Positions 14,532-14,714 of a stretch of 14,714 nt of DNA are shown piece by piece. The notes under the pieces were generated by a model. It saw nothing but the letters and a program-made list of their open reading frames with translations. It had not been told where the DNA came from and did not search any database. Source of the stretch: Actinomycetota bacterium (GTDB lineage Bacteria; Actinomycetota; Thermoleophilia; Gaiellales; F1-60-MAGs149); contig CANKHS010000016.1 of NCBI GenBank assembly GCA_947481755.1, positions 1 to 14,714 on the forward strand, written 5' to 3'. The position numbers were made by a program, and so were the translations under genes. Every line of letters starts with the position of its first letter. The stretch's first letter is position 1.

Positions 14532-14714
14532 GTGCGCATCGCGCTCGCCCAACTCGATCCAACCGTCGGCGATCTCGCCGGCAATGCGGCCCTGATTGCC
14601 GCGGCGGCTGCCCGTGCCGCCGACCAGGGCGCAGACCTCTTGGTCACGCCCGAGCTCGTGATCAGTGGCTATCCGCCCGAAGACCTTGTGTTGCGGCCCG
14701 CGTTCGTGGCCGCG
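14532..14714 (+). CDS. nadE: glutamine-dependent NAD+ synthetase, N-terminal part (cut by window end)
   Basis: The first 61 codons encode the start of a nitrilase-type glutaminase domain: MRIALAQLDPTVGDLAGN, then LLVTPELVISGYPPEDLVLR. TPEL followed by GYPPEDL is characteristic of the amidotransferase domain of two-domain NadE, which supplies ammonia for amidation of deaminated NAD+, the last step of NAD+ synthesis. E41 is expected to be the Glu of the Glu-Lys-Cys triad. The start is GTG, with the usual MRIALAQ N-terminus and no SD, 9 nt after the preceding stop. The rest of the glutaminase domain and the synthetase domain lie outside the window. NAD+ supply is a loose thematic link to the NADH-oxidising complex upstream. 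Confidence 0.92.
   Translation, partial: MRIALAQLDPTVGDLAGNAALIAAAAARAADQGADLLVTPELVISGYPPEDLVLRPAFVAA

Overview
The window is high-G+C DNA (roughly 60-65% by eye), densely packed with genes, with no RNA genes, insertion sequences or CRISPR arrays that I can see. The proteins point to an actinobacterium-like organism. A deep-branching class such as Thermoleophilia is my best guess, but this is an inference from protein style, the nuo gene order and the leaderless-looking starts; Chloroflexota-like lineages cannot be excluded.

Positions 1-9429 (plus strand) are the distal part of a respiratory complex I operon: nuoG (5' end cut by the window edge), nuoH, nuoI, nuoJ, nuoK, nuoL, nuoM and nuoN. 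Gaps are 0-10 nt, and there are ATGA stop/start overlaps at J/K, L/M and M/N, so this is one co-translated transcription unit. nuoG and nuoI carry the Fe-S clusters of the peripheral arm (N5, N4, N7, N6a, N6b). nuoH forms the quinone chamber, and nuoJ-nuoN form the proton-pumping membrane arm. All reading frames look intact, but NuoL lacks the family's TM5 glutamate and a paired arginine, and NuoM has lost a conserved Asp-Ala-His.

Positions 9515-11069 (plus) hold a probable two-gene unit: a UPF0173 metallo-beta-lactamase-fold hydrolase and a DUF1028 protein. They end tail-to-tail, with a 4-nt overlap, against a minus-strand pair: an Mrp/ApbC-type Fe-S carrier ATPase (11066-12181) preceded by a DUF1015 protein (12194-13498). 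Mrp relatives (mitochondrial Ind1/NUBPL) serve complex I Fe-S assembly, so its proximity to nuo may be functional.

Positions 13499-13652 are a 154-bp divergent intergenic region with two copies of a perfect palindrome (30 bp and 46 bp) sharing the half-site CGACATTTTGGGCCC. This is the most unusual element in the window. To its right are a YhaM-like OB-fold/HD protein whose HD metal motif is destroyed (13653-14522) and the start of glutamine-dependent NAD+ synthetase nadE (14532 to the window end). Three genes here (exonuclease-like, nadE, mrp) lack Shine-Dalgarno sequences and have a TAGNCT box 6-9 nt before the start codon. In two of them the box begins with the TAG stop codon of the gene upstream, which suggests leaderless transcription from promoters embedded in stop codons.
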